A DNA stretch of 64,000 nt from Heloderma charlesbogerti. Taxonomy: Eukaryota; Chordata; Lepidosauria; Squamata; Helodermatidae. Position 1 is the first letter of the stretch, and every line of letters begins with the position of its first letter. Positions 41,060 through 51,765 of this stretch are shown here, one piece after another. Location: contig JANEZZ010001630.1 of the NCBI GenBank assembly GCA_026122225.1, forward strand, positions 62,001 to 126,000. Reading direction: 5' to 3'. The translations under genes were made by a program, and so were the position numbers. Below the pieces are notes generated by a model that ran no database searches, was not told where the DNA came from, and worked only from the letters and a program-made list of their open reading frames with translations.

Positions 41060-41225
41060 GACAATGTGGTGAAGTACTTAGAAAGTCAGGCCAGGAAGGC
41101 AGAGCTTGGGTTCAAATCTCCACTGAGTCATGAAGCTTACTTGGTGACCTTGGACCAGTCATCAACTCTTAGATCAACCTACCTCACAGGGTTATTGTGA
41201 GGATAAACAGGTAGGGAGAGTACTT
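41060..41225 (+). mobile_element. SINE B, plus strand
   Basis: GACAATGTGGTGAAGTACTTAGAAAGTCAGGCCAGGAAGGCAGAGCTTGGGTTCAAATCTCCACTGAGTCATGAAGCTTACTTGGTGACCTTGGACCAGTCATC..CAACCTACCTCACAGGGTTATTGTGAGGATAAACAGG is a clear copy. Confidence 0.8.
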
Positions 41226-41326
41226 TGTTCATAACCCTAACAGGTAGGGAAAGTACCATGTACCACATTAACAGGTAGGGAGAATACATGGACCATGTTC
41301 ATGGTAGGGAGAGTACCATGTTCAAC
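41208..41326. repeat. GGTAGGGAGAGTAC minisatellite
   Basis: Four imperfect units of about 25-40 bp share AACAGGTAGGGAGAGTAC and CATGTTCA. The array is an expansion at the 3' end of the SINE B copy. Confidence 0.8.
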
Positions 41327-41333
41327 CCCCTTG

Positions 41334-41714
41334 TAGGGTTGTCAGAGAAATCAGCAATGGAACCAAATGGGCTCAGCTTTTCATGAATTGGACCTGTGGA
41401 TTCCGCAGTGGACCAGCTTTCCCGCTGTCAGGCAGATTCCCTTTACAGACAGGTTTTCTAACTTTCGTGAATTTTGCACAAATTTCATCATAGAAAAATA
41501 CACAAAATAGAAAAAACCCGCCCCCAAATGCACATTTTCCCTGTAGGCTAAAGTGTGAAAATGCACATTTTGGAGGAATCTGCATGCAAATGCACATTTG
41601 TACAAATTTGGGGGGGAAATCGAATTCTGGCAATGGGCAGAGAATGGAACGAAAGGCACCTCACAATCCACAGAACACTGATGGAACAGGCTTTCTCCGA
41701 TGTGTACATCTGTA
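41334..41714 (-). mobile_element. Family X hAT element, 381 bp
   Basis: TAGGGTTGTCAGAGAAATC and CGATGTGTACATCTGTA; flanks CCCCCTTG and CCCCCTCA match 6 of 8. The interior includes AACGAAAGGCACCTCACAATCCACAGAACACTGATGG. Confidence 0.75.
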
Positions 41715-41895
41715 CCCCCTCAGAGGAAGAGTGGGATTAAGGAAATGTGACAATAAATGAACTTGGAAGGGTTTTTTTGTGTGTGCTCAGACTGTCAAAC
41801 TCCAGCTAATGTCTCCTCTGCTAGCTACGTTCTGCCTGTCTCCAGAGTGTTTCTTCCTAGCCCTTGGCCCAGCACGTGTGGCGCGGCCAGTATCT

Positions 41896-42012
41896 TGTAG
41901 GTTGTTGTTGTTCAGTCATTAAGTCGTGTCTGACTCTTCGTGACCCCATGGACCATAGCATGCCAGGCCTTCCTGTCCTCCGCAAAGCCATCACTGCTCA
42001 CAGAAGTGAGCC
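41896..42012 (-). mobile_element. BovB-type 3' tail, minus strand
   Basis: GTTGTTGTTGTTCAGTCATTAAGTCGTGTCTGACTCTTCGTGACCCCATGGACCATAGCATGCCAGGCCTTCCTGTCC is the inverted 3' end of BovB. Confidence 0.85.
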
Positions 42013-42310
42013 TCCTCTAGCCATCTGTACCCAATTTTAGCCCCAAAGACCAGAGAATAGGTATTTTCGATGGCCATAACACTGTTCATCACCATGAGCT
42101 TCCTGAAAAGGCCTTGACTGAACATGGGAAGGAAACAATGCTTCACTGGTACAGAGACAGGTGCTGGGGCCTAGGCCCTGCTTGCACGCACAAGGGATCT
42201 TCCCGTTTGAACACTGCTCTGTGAGAAAAGCAGATCCCTTCAACATCTCGCAGACAGCCAAATTCAGGCCCAGCATCAGCAGCCAGCACGCTCAAGCAGC
42301 TCTGGCAGGC

Positions 42311-42420
42311 AGGGTTGCCAGATGTCCTACTTTATAGAACACAGTCCTCTATTTTGGAGAACTATCAGAGGACAGTCCTCTATTTGAAGGTGTCCTCTAT
42401 TTGAAGAGGTGTTCAGTTCA
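42311..42420 (+). repeat. Dispersed repeat with GTCCTCTATTT units
   Basis: GGGTTGCCAGATGTCCTACTTTATAGAACACAGTCCTCTATTTTGGAG, GAGGACAGTCCTCTATTTGAAGGTGTCCTCTATTTGAAGAG; related to 39160-39440. Confidence 0.6.
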
Positions 42421-42574
42421 CATCTGGTTTTAAAGTCAAAGAGCCATAAGGAGGAAGAGCAGCAGGGGGCTCTGAAATTGCTGCCCATCCACAGGTACCA
42501 GCACCTGGGCAGCAGACTGAGCAGCAGATACACCTGGTCACAGTCTTCCCCACTATGGGGAGATGTATTGGCAA

Positions 42575-42695
42575 TTTGTGGTCCTCCAGATGTTGGAGCC
42601 TACAACTCCCATCATCCCTCAACATGAGCTATGCTGGGTAGGGTTGATGGGAGTTGTCGTCCAAAACATCTGGAAAGCCACAAGTTGCCTACCTC
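42575..42695. repeat. Short inverted-repeat element (ACTCCCATCA type), best copy
   Basis: CCTCCAGATGTTGGAGCCTACAACTCCCATCATCCC pairs with GGTTGATGGGAGTTGTCGTCCAAAACATCTGGA across a short AACATGAGCTATGCTGGGT centre. Confidence 0.75.
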
Positions 42696-43147
42696 TGATT
42701 TGAATTACAGACATTATTTCTAAGTGTGCAGACCTACACATATACTTTTGCAGTTGCAGATCTTATGGAAATTGATGTCCTCTTTTTTTGCCCTCTTTTT
42801 TGGTGATACCTGTGTCCATCCTACCATCAGGGCCCACTGATGCTAATGCCACCTCACCAAGCCCACGCTGTCACCACTCCCCAGTGGCTCTCCTTTGCCT
42901 CCCACAAAATATCAAAGTGATCCCCAAATCACTGACTGCAAATGGGCTGGACAATTTCCGACTCAGTACCATAAACCTCAAGAATGGCATATCTTAGGGC
43001 ACACATGTGAACCCCAAAAACACAGGCCCTGAAGGCATCGCTAAGCCTCTCTGAAAATAGTGGGGCAATGATTCACCAGAGGCAGGTATTGGAAAACAAA
43101 GGCCGTCCCCAGTAAATAAGGACAAGTCAGAGCGTATGGAATAGCAG
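42696..43147. other. Unassigned interval
   Basis: 42800-42960 (CACTGATGCTAATGCC, CTTTGCCTCCCACAAAATATC) shows no stop-free coding frame of note and no repeat match I can name. Confidence 0.3.
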
Positions 43148-43245
43148 GCCTAGAATCATAGAATCCTAGAAGAGTAGGGTTGGAAGGGGCCTACAAGGCC
43201 ATCAAGTCCGACCCCTGCTCCATGCAGGAATCCAAGTCAGAGCAG
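43148..43245 (-). mobile_element. CR1 3' end fragment, minus strand
   Basis: ATAGAATCCTAGAAGAGTAGGGTTGGAAGGGGCCTACAAGGCCATCAAGTCCGACCCCTGCTCCATGCAGGAATCCAAGTCAGAGCAGG matches the reverse complement of the CR1 terminus. Confidence 0.85.
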
Positions 43246-43790
43246 GCCTCGTTCTCTTTGACTTAGAACAGCAGTCATTAGCACAACTCATCAAGTAGAA
43301 CACAGATGGGGAAATAGGATCAGACTCTCTTTGTGACGCATTCTTCCCCCCTCCCTTTTTTTCCTGTGAATTGTGTTCCAAGAGGCCTGGATGACTATTG
43401 ATGGCCTGACCCTGTTTTACATCTGTTCAGCATCCTCACAGCCTCCTGGGAAAAGAAAGAACAGACAGAAACGGCTCTGTGCTCCCCTGAGGAACCCAAA
43501 TAGGCCACTGCATTCTTTCCTGGCCAAGCTGCACACAAATGCATGGGAAGACTTCGGAGAGAAATGACTCTCTTCTCGCTTTTAGGCGCTTGTTTGCTCC
43601 TGCTACAGACAGCCCCATTCTCCCTGCAGGGAATGAGTGCTGCTGCCTTCGCTTGCGAGCGGAGATGGCAATATGGAGGTGAGATACAGGCGAGTGGGTT
43701 GAACCTGGAAGACATTTATGAAATGCAAACAGGGTGTGCAAAGGTGTCTGTGCAGGAAATGAAATTCCACATCCATCAGGCAACTAGGCT
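43246..43790. other. Unassigned interval with an uninformative open frame
   Basis: The plus-strand frame 43543-43806 has an N-terminal hydrophobic segment but no known domain, is short, and ends inside the flank of a hAT element. I do not call it a gene. Confidence 0.4.
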
Positions 43791-44233
43791 GAGTAGGGCT
43801 GTATGAGAAATTCGTCTCACTTTGTTCCTGATCAGGATTTTATCCAGCTTGCACCCTTTGGATCAAACACAGACTGGGACACAAGCTGTAGCTGAAGTCC
43901 GTACATTTCTGAGCTTGCAGTGTGATTCATGGACCCCCAAAAATGTGTTCGACAGCACACATACGTTTGAAAAATGTGCATGAAAAATGCGTATTTTTGA
44001 AAAATGTGCACAAATCTGCTTTAACCAATGGGAGAAGAATGCGTATATTTCAGAAATGCATACAACCGATGCATACATTTGGAAAAATACACATGAAAAT
44101 ATGCACAGGTTTTCATGTGAAAAGAAAAAAAAGCAAAGTTTGCAATCTGATATGGACTTGAGTCAGAATGAGCTTTGAGATGGAATTTTGAGAACTTCAG
44201 CAAGTTCTGGGTTTGCTGATTCACATATCCCTA
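43791..44233 (-). mobile_element. Family Y hAT element, reverse orientation
   Basis: GTAGGGCTGTATGAGAAATTCG at left; TTTGCTGATTCACATATCCCTA at right. It contains GTGTTCGACAGCACACATACG, CAATGGGAGAAGAATGCG and CAATCTGATATGGACTTGAGTCAGAATGAGC. The flanks GGCTGAG and GCTGTGAG are similar only. Confidence 0.7.
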
Positions 44234-44324
44234 GCTGTGAGCTGCTTGGGTGAGACTACCTTGGCCTTTGAGAGGGGTAGACTTATAGCCACCCCTTTCC
44301 AGGTGAGTAGGGAGGGCTTCTTAT

Positions 44325-44580
44325 GACCTGATGGATTGATTGCATTTATACCCTGCCTTTTTCCTCTTGCAAGGAACCCAAGGCGGCTTACATTATCCTC
44401 CTCCTCTCCATTTTATCCTCACAACAACAACCCTGTGAGGTGGGTTTGGCTGAGAGTCTGTGACTGGCCCAAAGTCACCCAGTGAGCTTCCATGGCCGAG
44501 TGGGGACTAGAACCCAGATCTCCCAGCTCCTAGTCCAACACCCTTGCCACTACACCACACCTGCCGTCCTGGGGACCCAC
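44325..44580 (-). mobile_element. SINE B, minus strand
   Basis: TTTATACCCTGCCTTTTTCCTCTTGCAAGG, TTTTATCCTCACAACAACAACCCTGTGAGGTGGG, AAGTCACCCAGTGAGCTTCCATGGCCGAGTGGGGACTAGAACCCAGATCTCCC, and CCACTACACCAC: a near-complete copy. Confidence 0.88.
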
Positions 44581-44989
44581 AACCCCGAGTAGGTAAAGCG
44601 ACTTTACCCCAAATGTGAACAGGATATTGTCCATGGGTCCCACAACCCTGAGTCATTAGCCTTGGGAATTGCTAGTCAGCATAACTGTGCCTCAAGATGC
44701 TCACCTGTCCTATACCCTACCTACATTCCCTGCACACACCTGCCAAAATGCAATGTGACCCAATTAACTGAACAAGGCAATCCACCTGGAACAAAATATC
44801 CTCCTCTCCTAACATCAGCCAGAGTGGATGGAAAAAACCTGACACCTGGACCAATTTTGCGACAGGTACAGAATTCCTACTGGACCCTGAAGTGAGTAGC
44901 TAAGCCTGTGTTGACACAGAGAGATGGTGGGTGGGAGGCGGAGCTGGAAATTGAAAGAGGTGCTGGAGCAAGAAGGGTTTTAAGCAAAG
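44581..44989. other. Unassigned interval
   Basis: No gene or family recognised. Confidence 0.3.
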
Positions 44990-45312
44990 AGATTGAAGAA
45001 CCAATGATTTCAAGCTTGCCCAAATTCTCCAAAATGCAGTTTTGAGCTCATTATGCTATACTCCTATTTTCAATCAATTTTTCGGCTATTTTGAACGGGG
45101 AAAATGCATATTTCTGCACATATTTTTCAGAAGTGTACACTGATTGACAAAAACATAAAAATGTGCATTTTTTAAAAATGCACATTTATTTAATGCAATT
45201 GCAATTTTTGTTAATGTGTGAACATTTCTCGATAAAATTCTATTGCTCACTATTACGAACATGACATGTTCGGATGATTTGCAGACAGAAACAAAATTCT
45301 CCTGCATCCCTA
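44990..45312 (+). mobile_element. Family Y-like hAT remnant
   Basis: CAAGCTTGCCCAAATTCTCC, ATGCATATTTCTGCACATATTTTTCAGAAG, TGCATTTTTTAAAAATGCAC and the right end ACAAAATTCTCCTGCATCCCTA. The left end is degraded. Confidence 0.55.
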
Positions 45313-46407
45313 TTCAAACAGCATCTCAACAGCATTAATGGGGGAACTAAGCAGATCTCCACATCATGTTCACCACCCTAGAATGAGCCCTCTTATGCAT
45401 CCCATCCAGCCACATCTCTGAAGACCACCTAATATGGAAAGGGGCTTCCCTTGACAGTCAGAGCGGATAAGCATTGCGCTGTTCACCAGGACTCACGAAG
45501 AAAAAGCATGCACTCATGGCTCATTGGTTTTGATTGAAAAACCATTTTCAAATAAGTGAACAGAATGTTGTCGTATTCATCTGAAAACAGCAGGAAGGAA
45601 ATTCTCATTGGTAGGCTCAAAAGTTCAGAGTAATTTGAGAGCCACGCGGCCATTAGTCTGGAAAGACCATTCCAAGAGGCTCTGGGGGTCTGGCTCAGCC
45701 AGGGCGGCCTTCCCCACACTCCATTTTGGATCACCCGACACCAAACCTGGTGTAATCTCATTGTTTTACAACCCCGGTGGAACGTAACCCATGGCCAAGG
45801 TTGTTTACAACTGCTGTTGACAGGAAATGTGAATGTTAAACTGATCGAGTGGGTTGGCTGTTCAGCTAGGAAGCAGGTTCCCAGGGTGGGTTGCTTCACA
45901 ACCCATAGAAATATTGCTCTCTGGAATTGTAAAGCAAGCAGCAAAAGGCTAACCCCACTTTAAAAACCCTGTTCTCCATCTGAAGCCAGAGAAATAATTT
46001 TAAAAGTGCCTGGAGTATTCTCTCCAGCCACAGAACAATGAAGTTATTTGGACTACTTACAAGTAGCTACTAAAAATGACTGGAAGCAGACCCTGTCCCG
46101 TGGAAACAGACCTTCCGCCATATTTGTGGAGGGCAGCCCAGTGGGGAGAGTTCATGATCTGGATACTTACTGAAATCCCAACTGCCAAAGCTTCTCAGGG
46201 CCTTGAACCAGAAGGCCTGAGGCTGGGGCTTAGGCACATTTGCTACTTGCAAATATATCCACTCTCCTTAGACAGAAAATGGAATGCTACCTATTATTGG
46301 GGCTCTCACCTGATTAAAGAAATATTAGACTATTACTCACATGAGTTTTAGTTGATTAATTGATCACTTAAATTTGTACACAATTAAAAATAACTGACGA
46401 AGCAAGA
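45313..46407. other. Mostly unique DNA
   Basis: About 1.1 kb without recognised repeats. The longest frame (minus, 45483-45944) has no recognisable domain. No gene is called. Confidence 0.35.
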
Positions 46408-46483
46408 ACCATAGAATCATAGGGTCGGAAGGGGCCTACAAGACCATCGAGTCCCACCCCCTGCTCAATGCAGGAAGCCTGGT
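46408..46483 (-). mobile_element. CR1 3' end fragment
   Basis: ACCATAGAATCATAGGGTCGGAAGGGGCCTACAAGACCATCGAGTCCCACCCCCTGCTCAATGCAGGAA, stopping at the 5S-like segment. Confidence 0.82.
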
Positions 46484-46573
46484 CTCCAGGTGGTCTCCCA
46501 TTCAAGTACTAACCAGGGCTGACCCTGCTTAGCTTCTGAGATCAGATGAGATCGGGTGCATCCAGCCCTTTGC
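46484..46573 (-). pseudogene. 5S rRNA-derived fragment (5S-type SINE or pseudogene)
   Basis: The minus strand reads CACCCGATCTCATCTGATCTCAGAAGCTAAGCAGGGTCAGCCCTGGTTAGTACTTGAATGGGAGACCACCTGG in successive parts, i.e. the box A/IE/box C internal promoter region of 5S rRNA with scattered substitutions. Both ends of the 5S gene are missing. Squamates are known to have 5S-headed SINEs, which is the likelier origin; a processed pseudogene is the alternative. Confidence 0.85.
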
Positions 46574-47300
46574 TCGCATTATCTTTGATCTTTTTAAAAA
46601 TGAGATTACTGGGGGAAGGTGCAGGAAATGTCCTGGAAGTTGATGATGTTGTGCAAAGGAACCATACTTCCTTTGTTTTTAGGTTCTGTATGTCTTTTTT
46701 GTTGATCAAAAGTTGCATTCTATCAGGGCTATGCCATGGGCAGGTGGGAACCAGGAACCAAGAGAATAGTTCCTGGCTCCCTCTGAGATGAAGCCAATAG
46801 TCAGGACTGAAGGAAAAACCAGGAGGCAAGATTGAGGAGCAAGCCAGAAGACGGGACTGAAGGTCAGCCAAAGGATATAGGAACATGCCATAGCTCAGGA
46901 AGACCGTGTTGCTCAAGAAAGGCTCAACCAGAACAGGAAGTCCTCTTGTAGTGCTTCCTGTGCAGGAGCATCCAATGGCCAGCCTGATGGGTGGGGTCAA
47001 GCCAGGGCCTGAGGATACTAAACTGCCTAGGCGATGCAGCTACATGCAGTTCAGCAGCTCACCACATGGGGCAGCTGTACACAGACCGAAAGACTCCCAG
47101 TCCCGGCTCGCACCCGGAGGGCTCCCGACACAGCCTTACCGTCACAATTATCCTAATTGTCTGTGTTTTTCTATAATTTATATTGTCAGTATTGTTTTAG
47201 TTTGGTATTATGCTGTACAACGCTTTGGGTGTTTCCATCCAAACAGAAAGGAGAGTGATAAATTGTCTTATTGATAATAATAAACGATATTTAAAACACT
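46574..47300 (+). repeat. Possible LTR-like segment and L2-like 3' end
   Basis: 46730-47130 has regularly spaced GGACTGAAGG..CCAG phrases and ends near GGGCTCCCGACA, vaguely LTR-like. 47145-47300 (TTTTAGTTTGGTATTATGCTGTACAACGC, TTGATAATAATAAACG) resembles an L2-type 3' UTR. Both calls are tentative. Confidence 0.3.
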
Positions 47301-47694
47301 TAGACTCTGCCTTTCCAGAAAAAACAGGCCTTGAAGAGGGCTCACAACAAAGAAGAGAAACACTATGCAGTGGAATAAAAGCCACCCAAGAATAGCAAAT
47401 GAAAACAGAATGTAGGTCCTGAATACAGCGAGTTAGAACAACACAGAGCTAGTATCAAGCCCTGGGCAAACATACATAAGATATTTAACTGGTGCCTAAA
47501 AGCCAGCAATGTAGCTTAGTAAATGTAGCTGGGGAGGGTATTGCACCATTGGGGCATCACTGCAAAAAGTCCCTGTCATTGGCCACCAAACACACCACCT
47601 CCGGAAGTAAAGCTATTGGGAGCAAGGCTTCAATAGAGTTCTTAACATCGAGGCAGATGCATATGAGAACCGGCAAGCCAGTTGTCCAGATACT
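47301..47694. other. Unassigned interval
   Basis: No gene recognised. Confidence 0.3.
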
Positions 47695-47905
47695 GTAGTT
47701 CCAGGTGGTTTAAGGCTTAAAAGGTCAAATGATGCCCAGAAACCAGCACTCCAAATCATGCCCAGAAAGAAACTGGTACCCAATGCAAATCTTTGAGAGC
47801 TAGCAAAATATGCTGGAATATGCTTGAATGTAGTTCATAATCTAGTGACTATATTCTGAATTACCTGAATTTTCCAGACACTCTTCCAAGACAGCCTAGT
47901 GCTTA
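47695..47905 (+). repeat. LINE-like dispersed repeat, class uncertain
   Basis: GGTTTAAGGCTTAAAAGGTCAAATGATG, AACCAGCACTCCAAATCATGCCC, and CTAGTGACTATATTCTGAATTACCTGAATTTTCC parallel the 9095-9425 copy. Confidence 0.5.
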
Positions 47906-48716
47906 GGGTGTGGTCAACATTGGCTCCTGAGGATGGCTGGCAGTATGTAAACTTGGGATTGGTCAGGCTTAACATAAATAGTTGGGAACCTGACCTTCTG
48001 CCCTTGCTTGGTCAATAGGACAGTGTCTTCTGCTTGGTGCATTTCAGCCCAAACACAGCTCAGACAATCCCTTTCAGGAGAATGGGTCTCACAAGGGGAC
48101 TGCGATAGAGGCCCAAAATAACTCCTCAGAGTGCTGGAGATATGGTTGCATGGAAGGGCAGGTTAGAAATACAAGAGAAAGGACTGGTGGGGACTTTTTT
48201 TTTTAGCGAGGTGTTCTTGAAATAAAGGTGAAGTGAGGAATCTGGAGAGGAATGGCTAAAAAGCACAAGCTCTTCTTTGGCAGAATCAAGGGAGTGATCT
48301 TTGAGGTCATAATGCGCGTGCATGTCCCTCCCTAGGAGTGTTTGTTTATACTGCATTGTGATGCACTTGAATGGCAATCACGCTACATCAAGTTAGCCAG
48401 TTGTGGGTAATAATATGCACGAGGTGCACAATACAGGTTCACATTTGCATGATAGAGTTTGGAGAACTGCATTTTTACATGAAGAATGTGATGCACAGGG
48501 GGTGGCTCAGATCTGCATTGAACTGCTGTCCATGCTTTTGAATAGACAACATGCCCTCCCATGAGGCTTGATGAATCCCCTGCCTCAGGTGGAGGCATGG
48601 TGGAGAGGCAAATTGTGTACTCCCCCCACCCGCCAGATAGGCTCCGCATTACTCCTATGCTCCAGTAAGGTGGCACTATATCGGGTGCTCTGGAAAGCCC
48701 CACTGGCTGCTTTTCC
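47906..48716. other. Unassigned interval
   Basis: No gene or repeat family recognised. Confidence 0.3.
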
Positions 48717-49514
48717 TAGGGATGTACGAAAGGTACTTACCTTTCCGTGGATTATGCTGATGCTGGGGGGGAGACGTTCCATCCCTCCCCCCGGAATCCT
48801 GGCCGGTGGGGGAGGCGCTCCGTTCCTCCCCCCTGGAATCCTGGTTGGCAGGCTCCGCTCCGCAGGGATTCTGCGGAGCCGCCGGCCGGCTCTGCCAGCT
48901 GCCGGACATCCGGCCGCAGGCTAGCAGGGATGCAAATGGTGGCGGCCATAGCCGCCGCTGTTTGCATCCCTGCAGTCAGCTGTGATAGGCTACGTAAATG
49001 TTTACGTAGCCTATCACGGCTGATTAAAAAACAAAAACGCGCGTATGCAAATGGCGGCGCCCATGGGTGCCGCCATTTGTGTTCCTTATTTTGGCACGTA
49101 AACATTTACGTAGACTAAGACGGTGAAAATAAGGGGAACACAAATAGCGTAGACGCGTACGTGCGTTTTTTTGTTTTTGTTTTTAAATCAGCCGTGATAG
49201 GCTACGTAAAGATTTACGTAGCCTATCACATTTTTTTTTAAAAAAATCTAGCCGTGATAGGCTACGTAAATCTTTCCGTAGCCTATCACGTTTTTTTTTT
49301 AACCTGGAAATGGCAGCGGCAGCAGCCAGTCAGAAGACCGGCCGCCGCCGCCGCCGCCGCCAGAGCCGCTGCCGCCAGGAAGATCCGCCTAAGGTAAGTC
49401 CTGTACCGGCGGGTGCAGGGGGGCAGGGGGCCATTCCGCAACTGATTTTGGGGGCCCGAATGCGCTGGCATTTGGCCTCCCCAAGATCCATGGCGGAACT
49501 TTCGTACATCCCTA
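48717..49514 (+). mobile_element. P6: complete palindrome-array hAT-like element, 798 bp
   Basis: TAGGGATGTACGAAAG and TTTCGTACATCCCTA with perfect 8-bp TSD GCTTTTCC (48709-48716, 49515-49522). B-type palindromes near 48926-48965 and 49040-49085; A-type near 48978-49024, 49093-49125 (left arm trimmed), 49190-49230 and 49250-49292. Donors ACTTACCT 48735-48742 (minus) and AGGTAAGT 49392-49399 (plus). Terminal palindrome 49432-49498. The plus-strand frame from ATG at 49310 to the donor (Ala-rich then KTGRRRRRR) parallels that of P2. Confidence 0.92.
49392..49399 (+). promoter_or_regulatory. Outward-facing 5' splice-site consensus, P6 right end
   Basis: AGGTAAGT directly follows an open frame beginning at ATG 49310, in the same arrangement as P2 (ATG 7010, donor 7083). 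Confidence 0.5.
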
Positions 49515-49522
49515 GCTTTTCC

Positions 49523-50268
49523 ACAGCAAATGCCACAGCAGCAGAGTGGCCAGCAGGGCTCTCTGGAGCAGCCACGTGTCCCCTGGCTTGCTCTGAGAAT
49601 CTCACAGTGAGACAGAAGTTGGGTGGGCTTTCCACAGAGCTGCAGTGGCTACAGAAAGAAGCCAGCAAAGCTCTTTAGAGAGCCAGCCAGGCCCAAATGC
49701 CTGGGGGATCCTTCCTCAGAGCCAGGCACTGTGGAAAGGGTGTGTTCCAGGAGATGGCCCAAGATGCACGCAATCCCCTAGGACCCCCCTCCCACAATGC
49801 CTCACTCTGAAGGACCCCCTCAGAGCCAGGCATTAGGGCCTGGCCATGGCCATCTCTCTGAAGAATGCGCTGGCCAGCGCGGCTGACACAATTCTTCGGG
49901 GAGCCCACCCTCTGGCTCACTCTGAGAGGATTCTCCAAGACAGGGGGCAGGCAGCAGCAATGGGGTGAGTGGGGAAGTGCGGTGACATGATGGCAAGAGG
50001 TGGGTAGTGGTGCTAACTACAAAAACAGGGGCAATGGGGCAGCAACCGTGGAGGGTGCTGGCGCATGCGTGCACTCTCGCCTCAGGCTAATCGCAGATCA
50101 TCATATTCATGCAATGTGCCACAATGATTCAAATCTCCACATTGCTGCCGCTGCTGCCACTACTTAGAGTTCCGTGTTTTTGAATGGGAAACATAATGCC
50201 AGCTACAGAAGAATGTTACGGATTTGCTTTCGCACATAAGGGTCTAAACATGCCGTGTAGATGGGCTA
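49523..50268. other. Unassigned interval
   Basis: CAGAGCCAGGCA..GGAG phrases recur in inverted and direct order between 49670 and 49940, hinting at an old foldback repeat. No gene recognised. Confidence 0.35.
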
Positions 50269-50491
50269 GGGATGTACGAATTGTGTACCTTCCGTGCCAC
50301 TTGACTTCCGCAGTTTGCGGCCTGTGCTCCGTACCATCGTCCGCAAGCCCCCAGAATTCTCATCTTTTTTTTCCGCTCCGAAAATTACGAAGATAAATCT
50401 GTACCGACAGCCGTAATTCTGCATAACTTCCATAAGAAAGGCTATTTTTCATAGATATTTACGTATTTTTTCCCCTGCCCTGAGACGTGCA

Positions 50492-50620
50492 GTAATTACT
50501 TTCAGCCAAAACACTTCCTCCTCCTTGGGGCTTTCCAAAACAATGCTGCCCCAGGTGTGCCTGAGCGATGCAGTCTTTGTTTAAAGCAACGCTGTTTCAA
50601 AGAAAGAAAGAAAGAAAGAA
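50492..50620 (+). repeat. Left arm of a ~115-bp inverted repeat with GAAA tail
   Basis: ACTTTCAGCCAAAACACTTCCTCC, CAATGCTGCCCCAGGTGTGCCTGAG, TTTGTTTAAAGCAACGCTGTTTCAAAGAAAGAAAG. It pairs with 51605-51765. The terminal GAAA run would also fit a retroposon tail. Confidence 0.85.
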
Positions 50621-50633
50621 CGAACGAACTAGG

Positions 50634-50706
50634 GATGTACGAAACCCCACTTGCCTGGCTCTGCCGGGTTCCGCTGGTGGGGGGAGGCGCTCCTCTTTCC
50701 CAGGGC
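50634..50706 (+). mobile_element. P-type left terminus nested in P8, truncated
   Basis: TAGGGATGTACGAAACCCCACTTGCCTGGCTCTGCCGGGTTCCGCTGGTGGGGGGAGGCGCTCC matches the reversed right end of P4. After about 50706 the similarity stops and no matching right end was found. Confidence 0.75.
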
Positions 50707-51600
50707 CAACAGCTGACGGAGATTCCTCCCACCGGCATTCCTAGCTTAGATAGCAGTCCTGGGAGTGACAGAGCACGGGAAGCAGACTTGATGGATGCGC
50801 GACGCCGATGCAGAGAGCAGCGCCAGATGGAGGGCGCAGAAAGGAGGTGTAGTGCCCGGTTGGTGCGCAAACAATGGCTGCGCCCAGAGGATCCAAGGGA
50901 AAAGGGGAGGGACTCTCCCTAGCCCTTAAGTTCAGGGATCTGCCAGTGATTCCCTTTCAAACGGGGACCAACTGTTCCAACGTAGGGCATAGGTACTCTG
51001 CTGCTCATATCTAGTTGCTAACAGTAGAGTTGTTAAGTTGTAAAAGAGGAATAAAGCTTTGAAAATAATCCATTTGTCTGTGTCTGGACTTGGCTACTAG
51101 ATTAGACTGAGAGAGGCCTCCAAGGAGCCCTTGACAATTTTGTCCATTCCCTGAGCATGTGCAGAATGTGCTTTTTATTCAAACAAAGAGGAAGTTGCTG
51201 ATCTTTCCTTTCATGCTGCATTTGTACAAGCGAAGTGTGACTGCTTCAGAAAGAACTTTCCATTATACTGTCTCTTTTTCTTCGTGAGTTTCACAACAGA
51301 AGTATAATGTAGTGGTGAGAGTCCAGCCCAAAGTCACCCAGTGAGATAACTAACAGGAGGTTTGCTAATGATCTGGATGTGGAAATACAAAGCTGAGCTG
51401 GGGGCAAGTGGGGTGCTGACATGTGTAGGAGTAAGTTGCATTGAACTCAGTAAGACTTACTTCTGAGTAGACATGCACAGAGTTGGTTCTCCTCTCCATT
51501 TTAGCCTCACCATGTCACCAACAAGGCTGGATGTGGAAATAGAAAGCCTAGCAGGGGGAATAATACTCGTGCAGGGCTCCAGACCAGCATGGTCATTTTA
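50707..51600. repeat. Insertion within P8: possible solo LTR and other repeats
   Basis: 50707-51140 includes GCAGAGAGCAGCGCC, AGAGGAATAAAGC and GAGGCCTCCAAGGAGCCCTTGACA, which look LTR-like (polyadenylation-type AATAAA, ending CA). No coding sequence accompanies it. 51425-51480 carries TTGAACTCAGTAAGACTTACTTCTGAGTAGACATGC of the small palindromic family. Confidence 0.4.
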
Positions 51601-51604
51601 AAAG

Positions 51605-51606
51605 GT

Positions 51607-51658
<52 letters not shown>

Positions 51659-51765
51659 TCAACAGCATTACTTTAAACAAAGAGTGCATTGCTCAGGCAC
51701 ACCTGGGGCAGCCTTGTTTTGGGAAGCCCCGAGGCGGAGGAAGTGTTTTGGCTGAAAGTAAACAG
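51605..51765 (-). repeat. (TTTC)n and right arm of the inverted repeat
   Basis: About 13 TTTC units, then AACAGCATTACTTTAAACAAAG, CTCAGGCACACCTGGGGCAGCC, GGAGGAAGTGTTTTGGCTGAAAGT, the reverse complement of 50492-50620 with few differences. Confidence 0.85.

Noticed and set aside
41334..41714. Splice donor or palindrome array in X elements, like P
   Set aside because: X copies contain neither AGGTAAGT near both ends nor the A/B palindromes; only the TIR is shared.
43543..43806. Frame with a signal-peptide-like N-terminus
   Set aside because: Only 87 residues, no cysteine pattern or domain, no splice context that I can support, and it ends next to a hAT insertion. One hydrophobic stretch is not enough.
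45483..45944. 153-codon minus-strand frame as a gene
   Set aside because: No recognisable motif, no similarity I can name, and ordinary chance length for this base composition.
46484..46573. A functional 5S rRNA gene
   Set aside because: Both ends are missing and there are scattered substitutions.
46730..47130. Endogenous retrovirus
   Set aside because: No gag, pol or env-like frame, no primer-binding site or polypurine tract seen; only a vague LTR style.
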